From Nereocystis luetkeana (taxonomy: Eukaryota; Sar; Phaeophyceae; Laminariales; Laminariaceae): a DNA stretch of 64,000 nt. The position numbers and the translations under genes are program-made. Shown here piece after piece: positions 1 to 11,813 of this stretch (position 1 is its first letter; each line of letters opens with the position of its first letter). The notes under the pieces are model-generated. The model did not search any database. It had not been told where the DNA came from and saw only the letters and a list, made by a program, of their open reading frames with translations. Where the stretch lies: NCBI GenBank assembly GCA_031213475.1, contig JARUPZ010000010.1, forward strand, positions 5,744,776-5,808,775, in the 5' to 3' direction.

Positions 1-104
1 TGGAGCTTTCCGAGACGATGCCCGCCATCATTTCTTCTTCCGTTATTACCACCTCGTATACATGTCATGGAGGTGCCACCTTACGCTCCCCCCGGTGCGG
101 CGGA

Positions 105-340
105 CGGGGTACGAATTGGGCACCCCCTTCCGGAGTTTCTCCCCCAGTGCGCGAGGGAACGGAGCCCGAACTAGGCAGCTCCTCCCTGATTTTTTCGACG
201 GGGGTCCGCGTTAGGCATTTTCTCCCGGAAATTTTAAATGGGGTCCGAGCTAGGCAGCTTCTCCCTGATTTTTTCCCCCAGTATGACAGAAGACGAGGTC
301 CGATTTGGACAGCTCCTCCTAGGTTTTCTCCCCGGTTCTG
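105..340 (-). repeat. Probable module array related to the RT linker
   Basis: About five spaced copies of GGTCCGA..TAGGCAGCTCCTCC-type sequence, the reverse-strand form of the 41-bp module (compare GAGGTCCGAATTGGGCAACTCC at 44548). More diverged than the 15.8-18 kb array. Confidence 0.5.
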
Positions 341-890
341 CTGGAGACTCACAGAAAGGGGGCACCACCGTCACATCTGCAGTTCAGTGGCGTCGTCGGC
401 AGGACTGGTCTCTACTACGTGCTCTTAATCATTTCTCCGCATTGTTCATTTTTCATCTCTCTCGCGAGTGGGTCTTGTTTTTAGAGCCTCATTAGCACTG
501 CACCCACGTTTCGGGTGGTACTTGGATGTAGAGTGGGGTCATTTCGCAGTGGATTGAGGATTAAGACAACAATTTTTTCCTTCGGACAGCTGGTACACGT
601 ACGTTATCGTTGCACCCGAGACACAGGGCATTAACGCACGTATTCACTTTTTGTCTCCCAGTATTGCTGTAATTTGTGTCGAACGTCTGTTAACTCTTCT
701 TCAAACGTTAAGGGCGCGCCCCGCTCCATCTACGTTTTTTCTCCTAAGTAAGGCACTACATTGCCCCCGTATGCCGGCGATGGAAGCCACCATCATCCGG
801 CAACCCTTCCGCGCGACTTCTCTCCCCCCTCTGATCTCGGCCTCCCTTTCCGGGACAGACCAACGTCGACATACTTCTACTTTTCTCACC
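340..890. other. No gene recognised
   Basis: Mixed-composition sequence between the module array and the gypsy relic. No motif or repeat seen elsewhere in the window. Confidence 0.4.
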
Positions 891-1286
891 CCACCCCTTC
901 CGCTTGTTTCGCTTACAAAATCGACTGTCCGCCGCGGTGACGGCTTCGGCGCCATCCTCGATCGAGCAAAGAACAACCGGACGGCTCCATCGGTCCACCC
1001 CGTCGTCTTATCATCCTCGCCACCCTCGATTCCAACTTCGAGGCTGGTAGCATCGGGTGGGTCATGAAACATCATCTCCCGTGTCCACGGTATGCGACAG
1101 GAAGTAACATATTGGGAGTAAATGAAGAAAAAAACGACATTGGCACGGAACATGATAAGTGCGATTTTTAGACTTGAATCAGTGCGTGATAGGACGCACC
1201 CTGCTTCACATAATAATAATAAGCACTTGCGCCCGACCCTTGATTTTTTTTCTAAAATGGTGCCACGTACTGTATACATGTATGAA

Positions 1287-1351
<65 letters not shown>

Positions 1352-1530
1352 CATACGAGTATCCCTTTGTGGTTCGCCAAAAATTATCTATCTACTCCGA
1401 CCACAAGGCACTCGAAAACGTCGCCAAGGTAGGAAGACGCAACACCTGCCTTCCACGCTGACTGGAATTCCTCCCTGCCTGAACGTAAACCCTGGAAGGT
1501 CTTCAGCGCTGGCTGGAACTCATCCGTGCC
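890..1530 (+). pseudogene. Ty3/gypsy-type RNase H relic
   Basis: DGFGAILD (936-962), then TLDSNFEAGSIGWVMKH (about 1013-1070, shifted frame), then after an AT microsatellite IYSDHKALENVAKVG (1390-1434) and LEFL. These are the ordered motifs of the retrotransposon RNase H domain. Frameshifts and stops show it is dead. No LTR, integrase or protease is visible nearby. Confidence 0.7.
1290..1346. repeat. (AT)n microsatellite
   Basis: An uninterrupted AT dinucleotide run of about 57 bp that separates two motifs of the gypsy RNase H relic. Confidence 0.95.
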
Positions 1531-1559
1531 AACGGTAAAAGTGCTAGAATGGTGTGTGT

Positions 1560-1850
1560 CACGGCTCTTTGTCTCTGCGATACAAGATGCAAAGCCTCAA
1601 CACATGAAATGTTTCCAACAGGTTGTGATCCTCGACAAAGGCGAGCAGGTCAGGGTTTGTTTCCCCTGAGAGTACTAAGCAATCCGCCAACGGTAGCAAT
1701 GTTGGAATTACGTATAATAGGTGAAGGTGTGTCTCTGTGAGACGAGATGCAGAGTTCCAACACATGTGCTTCCGGCAGGTTATGGGCCTTGATAATAGCA
1801 ATCAGGCTAACTTACTTCCCCCAAGAGTAGTAAGCAAGCAACAGCCGCAT
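1560..1850. repeat. Two diverged direct repeats, about 159 bp apart
   Basis: TCTCTGCGATACAAGATGCA...CAACACATG...CAGGTTGTG (from 1571) recurs as TCTCTGTGAGACGAGATGCA...CAACACATG...CAGGTTATG (from 1730). No coding potential seen. Confidence 0.55.
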
Positions 1851-2750
1851 CATAGGAAACTCATAAAAAAACAACCAGGCACGCTGACAACGTAGAATCA
1901 GCCTTGATGCTCGATTCGCGAGTGATATAGTGACAGCATAGTCTTCTCTCCAACTTCTTCATGTCACGAAACGTGATGTAGTCTCATTTCCTGTACCATG
2001 TGTGATAGTGTGAAAACAGTCTTCTCTCCCAACTATCCCATATATCTCAACTCCCCCACACGGCTCTAAAAAACTGTTCTTAGAGCAGTTGCTCCGCATA
2101 AAAAAAAGTGATGACCTTTCCCCGAGGCTCGTAACCTATTGGAACGACATACATCAAGGCCCTGCATCTCTTGTCACCAAGACAGGGCTTCGGCATACCC
2201 CGCTGCGATTGAAACAACAAAAATACCACGAACGACAACAACAACAGCTACGGGACCCCTCCCCCCCTCGGGAAACTGGCAGATACAACATACTCTTCAA
2301 CAAACTCATGGGCCGCCGCTGACGCCTTCCCCTTATGGCGTTCGAGCTGTCCAACACTCGAGGACAGGGCATTATAGCTTGGACCGAGACCAACTTTAAA
2401 CTTCGACCATTTTTCCCGACGTGAAATCGAGAAGTCACCTCTACTAGGTATTATTGTAGTGAATATTAGTATATATCGTGCACATGTATGATACGCGTAC
2501 AATACGCAAACAAACAGGTTGTCGTTACAGCGGCAAGAAATACGTGAAGTTGCATCGTATGATTTGGGTGTTTTTTTCGCATTAAACCGACCTAATGCAA
2601 CACTGCAGCTTCGCCGCCGGCCGTCAACAGGGCTCTCAGGACTCTCAGGACGCAAACCGCTCGCGAACATCACGCCGCCACCGCCGCGTCTTCCGCTTGG
2701 GGCGTCGCAATTCGCCCCGATATCAACGCCTTATGCCAGTCCCATCAAGA
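1850..2750. other. No gene recognised
   Basis: A short frame at 2089-2322 is rich in Gln and Arg and has an AACAAC tract. It matches nothing I know. Confidence 0.4.
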
Positions 2751-2752
2751 TT

Positions 2753-2753
<1 letters not shown>

Positions 2754-2784
<31 letters not shown>

Positions 2785-2818
2785 ATTGTTGTTGTAGTTG
2801 TTGTTATTGTTGTTGTTC
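2754..2818. repeat. (GTT)n microsatellite
   Basis: GTT triplets with GTA interruptions over about 65 bp. Confidence 0.95.
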
Positions 2819-2924
2819 GGGTGGGCGTGGGTATAAAACCAAACTCAACGGCTGCCGCCGTCATCATCGGGCAAAGTGCTGGAGAACAACCCGGCTGTGC
2901 TCTCTACGCAAATATTTCAAACGT

Positions 2925-3200
2925 CGGACAGATCTCGATCTGCAGTAGACCATCTACAGATAGCTAGATCAATGATCTAGATCCTAACCTTCCGTTATGA
3001 GGTGTTGTGCGGGATCTGCTTACAGTGCAGATCCAACCCAGGAAACATGTCCTAGATCGTGAAGGACATGTACGACTCCCACACGGATACATGAGCTACT
3101 GCTGTAGGTCACACGTGTCATGGCTCTTATATTGCCCTGAAATATCTACAGAATACGAATTGAGAACCGATTATCTGTCCGAGATGATAATATATTTCCC
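2925..3200 (+). repeat. Family B repeat
   Basis: Contains the GGATCTGC/GCAGATCC hairpin, AGGAAACATG, a second hairpin ACATGTCCT/AGGACATGT, GACTCCCACACGGATACATGAGCTA and GAAATATCTA. Copies lie at 15478 (-), 21720 (+) and 51585 (+). Confidence 0.75.
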
Positions 3201-3480
3201 TCGACTGGATTGGTTCGTTCGAGGGCATCATCGCCAAGGGCCCGAAGCGGGCCTCCGACGATCACCTCGCCGATCAGGGATATCATCTACCCTGGAAGAT
3301 CTAGATCACTCACAGACAAAGGGATTATATCTGCGCTGAAAAAGACTGATGTAGGCCATGAACCGGGAAACGATGACCTACCCGAACTGTGGTGTGCGCT
3401 AATCTCTCCCTCGACTGGATTGTTCCGTTCGAGGTTGTCATCGCCAAGGGCCCGGCGCTGGCCTCCGACGAATCCAAATC
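3198..3480. repeat. 210-bp-spaced direct duplication
   Basis: CCCTCGACTGGATTG...TTCGAGG..(G/T)CATCGCCAAGGGCCCG...GGCCTCCGACGA at 3198 is repeated at 3408. The second copy continues into a short open frame to about 3676 that I do not recognise. Confidence 0.65.
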
Positions 3481-4054
3481 CTCGGCTACAATCGCCCGGC
3501 ACACCGACGCAACGCCACCAACACAAACCACCTCTACCGCTAGATGCACGACTGGGCTGCGCGACTCGAATTATCGCGGACGTAAAAGCAAAAATTCTTC
3601 CTCAACCCTCTCGAGGTATCTCAGCAATGGCCGACGTTTCCACACTCCTGTCCTTCGTGAAGGCGAACGCTTCTGACACAAGAGGCCCGGGACGACCTCT
3701 GGTAGGCTGTAGGGGCGAAATCGCTCTATCGAGTCTCATATTTTTATAGAAAAAATATTATGGCACTCACCTATCTGAAATATGCACGTAAAAGCTAAAA
3801 TCGGTAGAGATGTAACAACGTAATCATACCCTTCTACGAGGTGCGTTGCTTAATTGGATTCACTCAAACGGTAGCATTACTAATGCTTAATAGTAGTGCT
3901 GACGCACTATCTACAATATGGAACCCTTTTGAGACCTGGTGGAACGAGCTAGAACAAACGAGAAATAAATGCGGTATTATGGACCTTATACAGTAGACAA
4001 GGCGTGCTAAAACACAAATAAGCATCGCCATGATGACCTCGCGCGCATGTGTGT

Positions 4055-4530
4055 TAAGGTATTAGTCCTTTGGTCTACTGGTAAAACTAAACTCATGACC
4101 TACCCAATATAATCCCAATAACACTCTCCCCCCCCTTCAGAACGTCGGGGTCCTTCGTCTTCGTATGGGGCCGTACGTGCCTAGTCCGATGTTCTTGACA
4201 ACATCTGGGGACCCAGGAAAAATGTTCTTTCAGATCCTTTAACATGAGGAAATTCACTTTTCTTTGAAAAACGTTTTCATGGTGGACGTGAGATTCGAAC
4301 TCACGACCAAACGACTCATGACCTGCCAGTAGACGCCATTTGCTAAGGTCTCAGTCCGTTGAGCTACTGGTTCAACCAATCGCCTACCCAATCTAAGCCT
4401 CAGAACACTCTCCCACCCTTCAAAACAGCGGGGCCCTTGACCTTCGTATCTGGCCGTACGTACCTAGTCCGTTGGGATAAAGGTATGAAGGTTACCCAAT
4501 CGCCTACCCAATCCAAGCCTTATAACACTC
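4055..4530 (-). mobile_element. T1 tRNA-like tandem repeat (units of about 288 bp)
   Basis: Minus-strand tRNA-like head at 4378-4281 has A-box-like TAGCTCAACGG and B-box-like GAGTTCGAATCTC with a 5-bp T stem. Its acceptor arms do not pair, so it is not a working tRNA gene. A body with the CGGCCCCATACG-type block follows, then a second partial head at 4090-4055. Another body (4530-4385) lies on the other side. Head spacing is about 288 bp. Confidence 0.7.
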
Positions 4531-5130
4531 TTCTCCCAGCGACCCATGGCCTACCGACGACGCCAGTGTTAAGTGTAAAGGGCAGTATGGATCTAGGGAC
4601 CGACTACTGCCATGCGGGTAATGCTTCTGGCTCTGCTCTGGTCTTTCCCACAAGATGATTGAAGATTATCAATTCTACTAGTTGCTTGCTTGCTCGCTGG
4701 ATGCCTTTTGAACGAGGGGGCGAGGCATTAATCAGCGAGGCAGGCGATAACGCCAGCGAGGTATTGATGAGGGGACACTTGCTGTAAATCATAACGCCGC
4801 AACAGGGTAGAGGGGACACCATAACATGGCGCAGCTCCTTTCTTTTCAAATTGCAATTCGGAAAACGCACCCTACATATACCCCGGCAGGTCGGGCTGCT
4901 TATTCGTTTCGTGTGACCCCCATTGCTGTACCAGAATGAACTAATTTGGACCCACGCTACGACAAGGGTAGTACCTATTTATCATATGTTTTCTAAGGCT
5001 GTTTAAGGCCCAAGACCGGATTTTGTGTATTGGGATTTTTTAGAAAGCGTGTGAACGACCCCCGGCTCGACTACACACTATCCATTCCGATGGCTTAGGT
5101 ATCTCACGAGCGTTAACAACAGTGTTGAGC

Positions 5131-5213
5131 CTTTTAGGACTACAGCCCCGATTTGGGGACGAACCTGCCAATTCTAAGCATTTTGTCCCCAAAACGGGAC
5201 TGCAGTCCTAAAT
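5131..5213. mobile_element. MITE-3 copy 1
   Basis: Short inverted-repeat element: left CTTTTAGGACTACAGCCCCG with TTTGGGGAC, right GTCCCCAAAACGGGACTGCA then GTCCTAAA, with AATTCTAAGC in the centre. About 83 bp. Confidence 0.7.
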
Positions 5214-5444
5214 GGGTGAAAGAAGCAAGACATTTACTAGGCCGCACTTAGCGGTGAGGGGGCGGAGGGGGGGGGGGGGGTCGCTGCTTGTTGATCCCCG
5301 GATCTGATGAGGCTTGACGCATTGGGGGTCATAAGGTACCGTTTGCGGGAAGAAGAGGGGCGAAATATATTCTTGAAATACAACGGACTCAGCATAAGAT
5401 CGGTGCTTGAGAAATTAACTCAGTTACTTGTCGCCCTGGGTACA

Positions 5445-5505
5445 AGAGGGAGGGGCAGGGGCGAGGGGGGGGGTGGAGGTGAGGGGGGGGGGGGGCTTTG
5501 CGGGG
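5445..5505 (+). repeat. G-rich tract, quadruplex-capable
   Basis: Several GGGG runs at short spacing (GAGGGAGGGGCAGGGGCGAG followed by runs of 9 and 13 G). Similar tracts are at 5262-5281 and 5805-5838. Confidence 0.7.
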
Positions 5506-5839
5506 GAAATATATATATATATATATATCTGGTATATCAGGTCCATTATAAGATAGATAGACCTGTCCCAATCTAGTCATAATAAGTAAATACGGTAATA
5601 CGTGTACGATACGTAATATCTGGGGTATCTTCAAATTTCTTCTCGAACGCCTGGTACAGCAGTACTGCACCAGGCCAGAATATTCAAATCGATGGCAATC
5701 AATCTTCTTGTCTTTTACGAGTACAACTCATCACGTAATCCTGCTGCTTGCTGCCGCTTAGAAGTATTACTGCTGCTGCCATGTCCCCCCACAACGTTGG
5801 GGGGGGGGGCGGGGGCGGGGGGTGGGGGGGGGGGAGTCA

Positions 5840-6640
5840 GTCGTATAGGGGGGTCGCCAATGCTAACGACGACGAAACGCCGACTGTCTGTTGGTGACGT
5901 CTATATATGTATCTATGTATGCCCATCTTCAAGACAAGGCCGATGGGTGACACAACCGGCATAATACGGGTGACACAACCGGCATAATACCTAAAAACAT
6001 CGGCTTAGATACGGCGCGTGAACGCATGCTACTACGGGTATACGAGTATCGGACGTAGGGATATGGATTCACTTTTTTTTTCTTGCAGTAGCGTGGGAAG
6101 GTTCTCCTCTTCGCTTGAGGACAGGCTCTATATCATTTATTCGCAAAAACTCACTTGGAGAGAAAATGTCTGATTATTCACCCGTCGGTGTGAAGAAACG
6201 CATGACGACTACTACTGCTGTACAGCATGGGTAAATGTACACAGCGACCAATATAAGATAAAATAGAAGGGGGTTGTTTATAGGGTTTGCGCATAGACAA
6301 GGACTCTTTTTCCAGGGTTCCCGTGGTGTTCTTCTTTCGGAGTGCTTACGAGTTATCAACAATGTTGACACTCACGCTACATACAGCGCATAAACGTTGT
6401 TCGGATGGCAAGAAAAATAATCTGATCGATACGTAGTACCTTCCATCTTTTACGTCATTGGATTCTACTATTAACGGTTACCCTTTTATGTGTGGATGGA
6501 ATAATTGGGGCAAGCGCCGCACGTTGTCAGATGACAAAAGGAATAATAAAAAAAAATAGTAAAAATAATAATAATGCATGTAATAATGTGAAAAACGTTA
6601 AAAGAATGATGTTTCAACGACATTGATTGGGCGCCAATGT
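5840..6640. other. No gene recognised
   Basis: Contains a small tandem GGGTGACACAACCGGCATAA (5943-5990) and a leader-only family C copy near 6300-6375. Otherwise AT-rich. Confidence 0.4.
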
Positions 6641-6649
6641 TTCCTCGGG

Positions 6650-6995
6650 TGAGTGTTAAGGTCTTAGTCCGTTGGGCTATTGGTAAAAGGCTAACCAGTC
6701 GCCTACCCAGGCTAAGCCTTACCTGCTATAACACTCTCCCCCCCCCTTCGGAACGGCGGGGTTCTTGGTCTTGGTATGGGGCCGTACGTGCCTATAGTCC
6801 GCAGATCTTCACAATGTCTGGGGGCCGAGGAAGAGTGTTTATATCAGATTCTTGACATACATGAGGAAATTCTCTCTTCTTCAAAGCGTTTTCATGGTGG
6901 ACGTGAGATACGAACTCATGACCATAACGAGCCATGTTCTGCCGTCGACGCAATATGTTAATGTCTTAGTCCGTTGGGCTACATTGGTAAAAGCT
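6650..6995 (-). mobile_element. T1 tRNA-like tandem repeat
   Basis: Head at about 6992-6892 (TAGCCCAACGGACTAAGAC; GAGTTCGTATCTC), body with ACGGCCCCATACC, and a second partial head at 6690-6655. Spacing is about 300 bp. Same orientation as the 4.1 kb array. Confidence 0.7.
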
Positions 6996-7646
6996 GCAGT
7001 TGCTTACCCGAGCAAAGCCTTATAGCATGATGAGAGGAGTTCCGTCAGTCGAACTTTTTTTTGGGGGGCCGAAACGTGCGCTACCCCTATTATCGTAGCT
7101 CGCGCCTGTAAACGCTGGGTAGTAGTTGGACATCGTACCGATTTTTTCGATCTTTCGATGTATCGAAAATTTTATCTTTTCGAGTGTGTTTTGCCCTCCA
7201 CCCCCCCCCCGTCTTTTTATTATGTTGACAATGAACGAAAGCTTCGGTCGATGTGTACAACAACTATTCGCACGTTTTATTTTTTTTAATTTATCACTTT
7301 TACTTTCCAGATTTCACCTGTGGTATTGAATATCGAAGTCGTATCGATTCGTTTTTTTGTTTCTCGGTGTCGTATCTGATTCGATTCCGATGTCGATGTC
7401 CAGAGATGTATGTATCAAGTATCAAAATCGTATACCTGCTAGATCGGTTAGTTTCTTTGGTTTGTCGGTATTGCATCGAAGTCGATTCCGGCATCCGACA
7501 TCCAACACTAACACGCAGGTGGTATACTGCTATTATTGTGGAACGTCCCACGTCCTATCATCCAGTCTATAATGGAGAGTTCTTCACTTTCTGTTATTAA
7601 TAGTCGTTTATCAGAACAACACTACTACACATTGCCGGATGGAAAG

Positions 7647-7892
<246 letters not shown>

Positions 7893-7894
7893 AG

Positions 7895-8850
7895 GGTATA
7901 CGCTGGTCGGTGATCCCGCAGGTACAACAATAGCACGCAGAACACCGTTAAAAAAAACAAGAACAAAGAGGAAAACAAGGCCTGCCCTCCTTCAGCCTCT
8001 TCCATTTTTTTTTTAATACTGACCGTTATTATACGAATATCATGTGTATATCGTGTGTATTGCCATCCTACAATGTGCAGGAAGCATGAGTGAGCTTCAA
8101 TGTCCACAATTCATAAACATCTGTATATCCCCATCACCAGAGACAAACAAGAAAAAAACAAAGGAAACGAGAATAGCATGACATGTCTCCACTGATACGT
8201 ACGCACGTATGTACGTACAGACCCCATCAATCTTCAGTAATAGTACAACCATGCCAGGGTATCTTCCTTGCCCGCTGGTTGATGTGCTGTGCTACTTCAA
8301 CGCTAACTGAATTGATTGTTGTTATATACGAGGGCATGCATATTTGTACGTATATACGTACGTAACGTACTGCTGCAGAATTTGTTGTGTGTTGTGTTTG
8401 TGGCTTGAGCATACTGCTGCTGTAGATACCTGGTAGATATTTATGTATCATAGATAGCCGGTTGTATATATATATCATAGAGACAGAATACCATTCGTTC
8501 TTGTCATTTGTAATATCGTTACTTATGCCCTCGGACCATGTATCTACCTATCGTATATGTTCGAGTCGGACTTGTGAAAAAATCGACGATCCACTAACAC
8601 CGCAGCAGTGTGTTTATTGTTTCGACTATCGTACTTTGTCATCCAACAATCGGTGATGTTGTAGGGCTTCAACACCCATTACCCTTTCACATCTATACCT
8701 GGTACCAGGTATACCATATATCTACAGAAAGACCAGGCAATGGTAGACACACCCCGGGTCTGATTCTTCACGACTACTATTTAGGAGGGAGAAATAAAAA
8801 GAGGGCAAACATGAAGACTGGGATCGGATCGAGGACGCCCGAAAAATTAT
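7895..8850. other. No gene recognised
   Basis: Short family C leader at 8060-8110, GTACGTAC tracts near 8200 and 8350, and the palindrome TACCTGGTACCAGGTA at 8698-8713. Confidence 0.4.
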
Positions 8851-8854
8851 TTTT

Positions 8855-9045
8855 CGATACCTCACCCAAGAATCTGATAAACACTCTTCCTGGGCCCTCG
8901 GAGATTGGTAAGAACTGCGGACTAGGCGCGTACGGCCCCATACGGAGACCAAGGGCCCCGCTAACCCTAACCCAAGCTCAGGTTGGGTAGGTAAATGGTT
9001 AAACTTTGACCTCTAGCCCAACGAACTAAGACCTTAACATCACAT
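8855..9045 (+). mobile_element. T1 fragment, opposite orientation
   Basis: Body CGTACGGCCCCATACGG...AAGGGCCCCGC followed by a partial head CTCTAGCCCAACGAACTAAGACCTTAAC. Confidence 0.65.
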
Positions 9046-9124
9046 TGAACCATTCAACTTAGGCCCTGGGGGCGGGGGGTAGCTGACACCGTTCCCTCTC
9101 TCTACGCCTGAGCAATACATATAC

Positions 9125-9480
9125 AAACTGAATCAAGGGACGGTGAAGAGCCCCCTCCCCCGCTTGAGAGAAGGGAAATCAGGGGACGGGAAAGAGCCGT
9201 CCCCCCCTCGTTTGATGCAAGGGAAGTCAGGGGACGGTAGAGAGCCGTCTTCTCCCCCCTGCTTGATACAAGGGAAATCAGCGGACGGTAGAGAACCGTC
9301 TCCCCGCCCCCTGTTTTGACACAAGGGAAATCAGGAGACGGTAGAGACCCCCCCCCCCCCGCGCGCGCTCAGTACAATAAAAGAAATCAGGGGACGGTAG
9401 AAAGCCGCCCCCCTCCCTGCTTGATACCAAGGAGAATCAAGGGACGGTAGAGAGCCCCCCCCCCCCCCCTCCTGCTTGAT
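9125..9480. repeat. Minisatellite, unit about 47 bp
   Basis: Seven units of GGGACGGTAGAGAGCCGTC, a C-run, then TGCTTGATACAAGGGAAATC. C-run length varies from 5 to 13. Confidence 0.9.
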
Positions 9481-9682
9481 ACAGATCCTTCCATAGTACT
9501 GTAATACTTCTGGGCGGCGGCGACCTATAGGCCACAGCTGCGTAGTTGCGTCGACTGCAGCAACCGTGAGTGGTACAGAGAAGCTATGAGCTTGCTTTAA
9601 GGTAAACCAGAACACCGCGAAAAGCCGTGGGATCGGTAGGCTTGGCTTGATAAGCACTGCCTGAAGAAGGTCAAGGGGGGGT

Positions 9683-10210
9683 GTGGGGGTGCTTGATAGG
9701 CGAGATATGCTCGATCTCATGCATGGCCGTAGTCATATGACCATAGACCCTCGCATCCCTACAATGCCGGGACGGAGAATGTCGGGTTTTCACCGACCAG
9801 ACAGACATTGCTTGCACCAAGCGCGAAGCGCCGTGAAGTGTTCGGTGAGCCGCATGAAGAGGGAGCTGCATCCTACTAAGAACCGGTTGTAAGGTAGACT
9901 TGCTTTTGGATGAGAGCTTCAATGAGTTAATTTAATTTCCGGCGTAGCCACTTCCAAAGACAGCAATGGGAGTGCTATGCAACTGCTTCTTGGGTGCCTT
10001 ACCATAAACACTACGTGATACGATCATTCCCGCTTGTGCAGAGTGAAGAAATTTCCCCTCGCACATATGATCTAACTCGACAACCAGCTGTGCCCGACCG
10101 CAAAAAAAAAACCAGCACCCTGGTTGTCTAGCTCAAGTAGTGAGCGGCATGTTTTACAGTGTCGTTGCCAACCGACGCCAACGCAACCCATATAGAATAG
10201 GGGGGATGGG
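9683..10210 (+). mobile_element. Family A repeat
   Basis: Starts after G-rich sequence with GCTTGATAGGCGAGATATG and ends CCCATATAGAATAGGGGGG. Small hairpins (GTCGG-TTTTCA-CCGAC and GCGC-GAA-GCGC) are visible. The ends are direct G-runs rather than inverted repeats, and no conserved ORF is seen, so it is non-autonomous. Confidence 0.8.
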
Positions 10211-10279
10211 AGGGAGATATCGCGTGGACATGTAATTGCTTTGGAAACGAGCTTGGCGACGGCTCGGCTCTCGACTACT

Positions 10280-11100
10280 CTCAATTACAACACATACACG
10301 TCAGTAGTGGTATACCTGTTTATCTACACGAAGACCTAGTGCCCAACCAAGCAGCAAACCAGAACACTATAAGTAGCTGGTATAATCGATATCGTACCAG
10401 TATCATATACCAGGTCCATGATTAGGGGGAACCACTCCTTAGCATGAGTACGAGACGTACGCCTTTTCAGTACTGCTGCACAAAGCACACGAAAAAACGA
10501 ACCTGTAAAATGTTATTTTTCGACCCTTCCTGCAGGGGGGGGGGGGGTAGTTAGGTGTATGACATCCCATTCCCCGGGCGCCCCTGATGGGATGGAAAAA
10601 AGAACAACGAGAACAACAACAAGTTGGTTGATTTCTACGTAACTCGCACAAACACCGTGCATCATGTATCATACATGGCATGCAGCAAAATATAACGCAC
10701 CCCGGGGACGATTTTCCGAACCGTTTCCCTCCTAAGCAAGGGGGGAGAGTGCTGTAGGACTTAGATTGAGTTATCAATTGGTGAACTTTTTTACCAGCTG
10801 CCCGACGGAGTATTGCTTTAACAGGGGCAACACACAATTTCAATTATTATGGTGGTTCTGGGAAACATTCCGTCAAGACGTTTCGATAAACGCATCGCTC
10901 GGCGTTGTGGCGCCCTCCCCTTGGTTCGAGATTGCCACGTTGGTGGCGAGTTCGTCCGAGGGGCGTGTGTGTGTTCTCTTGCATAATATACGGCAGGAGA
11001 TGTCTATTCGGGCCAGCATAATTTATTTTGTTGGTTGGGCATTGCCGTTGTGCAGTTTCTATATACTGTAGTTCAACCCGATACCACTTGAATACTCGAA
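10280..11100. other. No gene recognised
   Basis: A G-run at 10537-10548 is the only marked feature. Open frames here lack protein-like composition. Confidence 0.4.
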
Positions 11101-11104
11101 TACA

Positions 11105-11330
11105 ATGATTGTCGTTGCGTTTTGCCATCCGACAACGTGCATGTAGCAGGATGAGCTTCAACGTTGATCCCTTTTGTAAGCATTCCCCGTAATAAGAGAC
11201 CCGAGGGAGAAAAAGGCAACCTATTGGAATACAAAATAGACTACTGGACTACAGTAGACTATTGGACAGCAGTAGCCTCTTGAAATACGGTAGCTTCAGC
11301 ACGGATCACTCACAACATCCCCCCGACAGA
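11105..11330 (+). mobile_element. Family C repeat
   Basis: TTTGCCATCCGACAACGTGC, AGCTTCAACGTTGATC, CATTCCCCG, then 18-bp units of ATTGGACTACAGTAGACT type, then a second TCAGCACGGATCACTCACAAC. Same design as 21147 and 29660. Confidence 0.7.
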
Positions 11331-11600
11331 AGAAGAAAACTAAGGGCAACCATAAGAAAAAGAAAACCTACTGTATGCACGAAGTCCAACCTCTACCTAG
11401 ACTTAAAGGTACCTCTATCCGGACTTAAAAGTATAACCTCTCTTAAAACCTTCCGGCCTAAACTCTATCTACAAGTGTTGTCTTTGCTCCTTCCTTCTCG
11501 TAACACTCATCCCATACATCTTTGTGTCTCGGAGTTGACGCTAGTGATTAAGCCGACCCAAAGACGCTACGGTGTAGGTTCAGCGGTAGCTACTACTATA

Positions 11601-11813
11601 AGAGCGTTGAGTTCGCACAGGGGTAGGTTCGATCGTTTTTCAGCGCTCGATTTTTCCAGAAGGGGAAGGTTTGCCGAACTCGGAGGCGTTCTCAGAAAGA
11701 GCTGGTCAATGGCCTTCCGAAAATACAAGTTCGACTTCAACACCCTTACTGTTGGCGAGAAAACGAGCGCTGAAATAACGATCGCGCCCACCTCTGTACG
11801 AACTCAACGCTCT
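11601..11813. mobile_element. MITE-2, 213-bp inverted-repeat element
   Basis: About 50-bp arms begin AGAGCGTTGAGTTCG and end CGAACTCAACGCTCT. The arms include GATCGTT and CAGCGCTCG and match with a few differences. The 113-bp centre is open in one frame but I do not recognise it. Confidence 0.65.

Noticed and set aside
701-1354. 217-residue minus-strand ORF
   Set aside because: It begins in the AT microsatellite and is antisense to the gypsy RNase H relic.
1365-1434. Intact LTR retrotransposon
   Set aside because: Only RNase H motifs are found, with frameshifts and no LTR, integrase or protease in the flanks.
3010-3100. Hammerhead ribozyme in family B
   Set aside because: GAAAC-stem-GUA is present, but the upstream CUGANGA core is absent in all four copies (TTATGAG or similar instead), so the catalytic core is missing.
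4281-4378. Functional tRNA gene
   Set aside because: A and B boxes and a T stem are visible but the acceptor arms do not pair. The same unit recurs with the same defects, so it is a tRNA-derived repeat.
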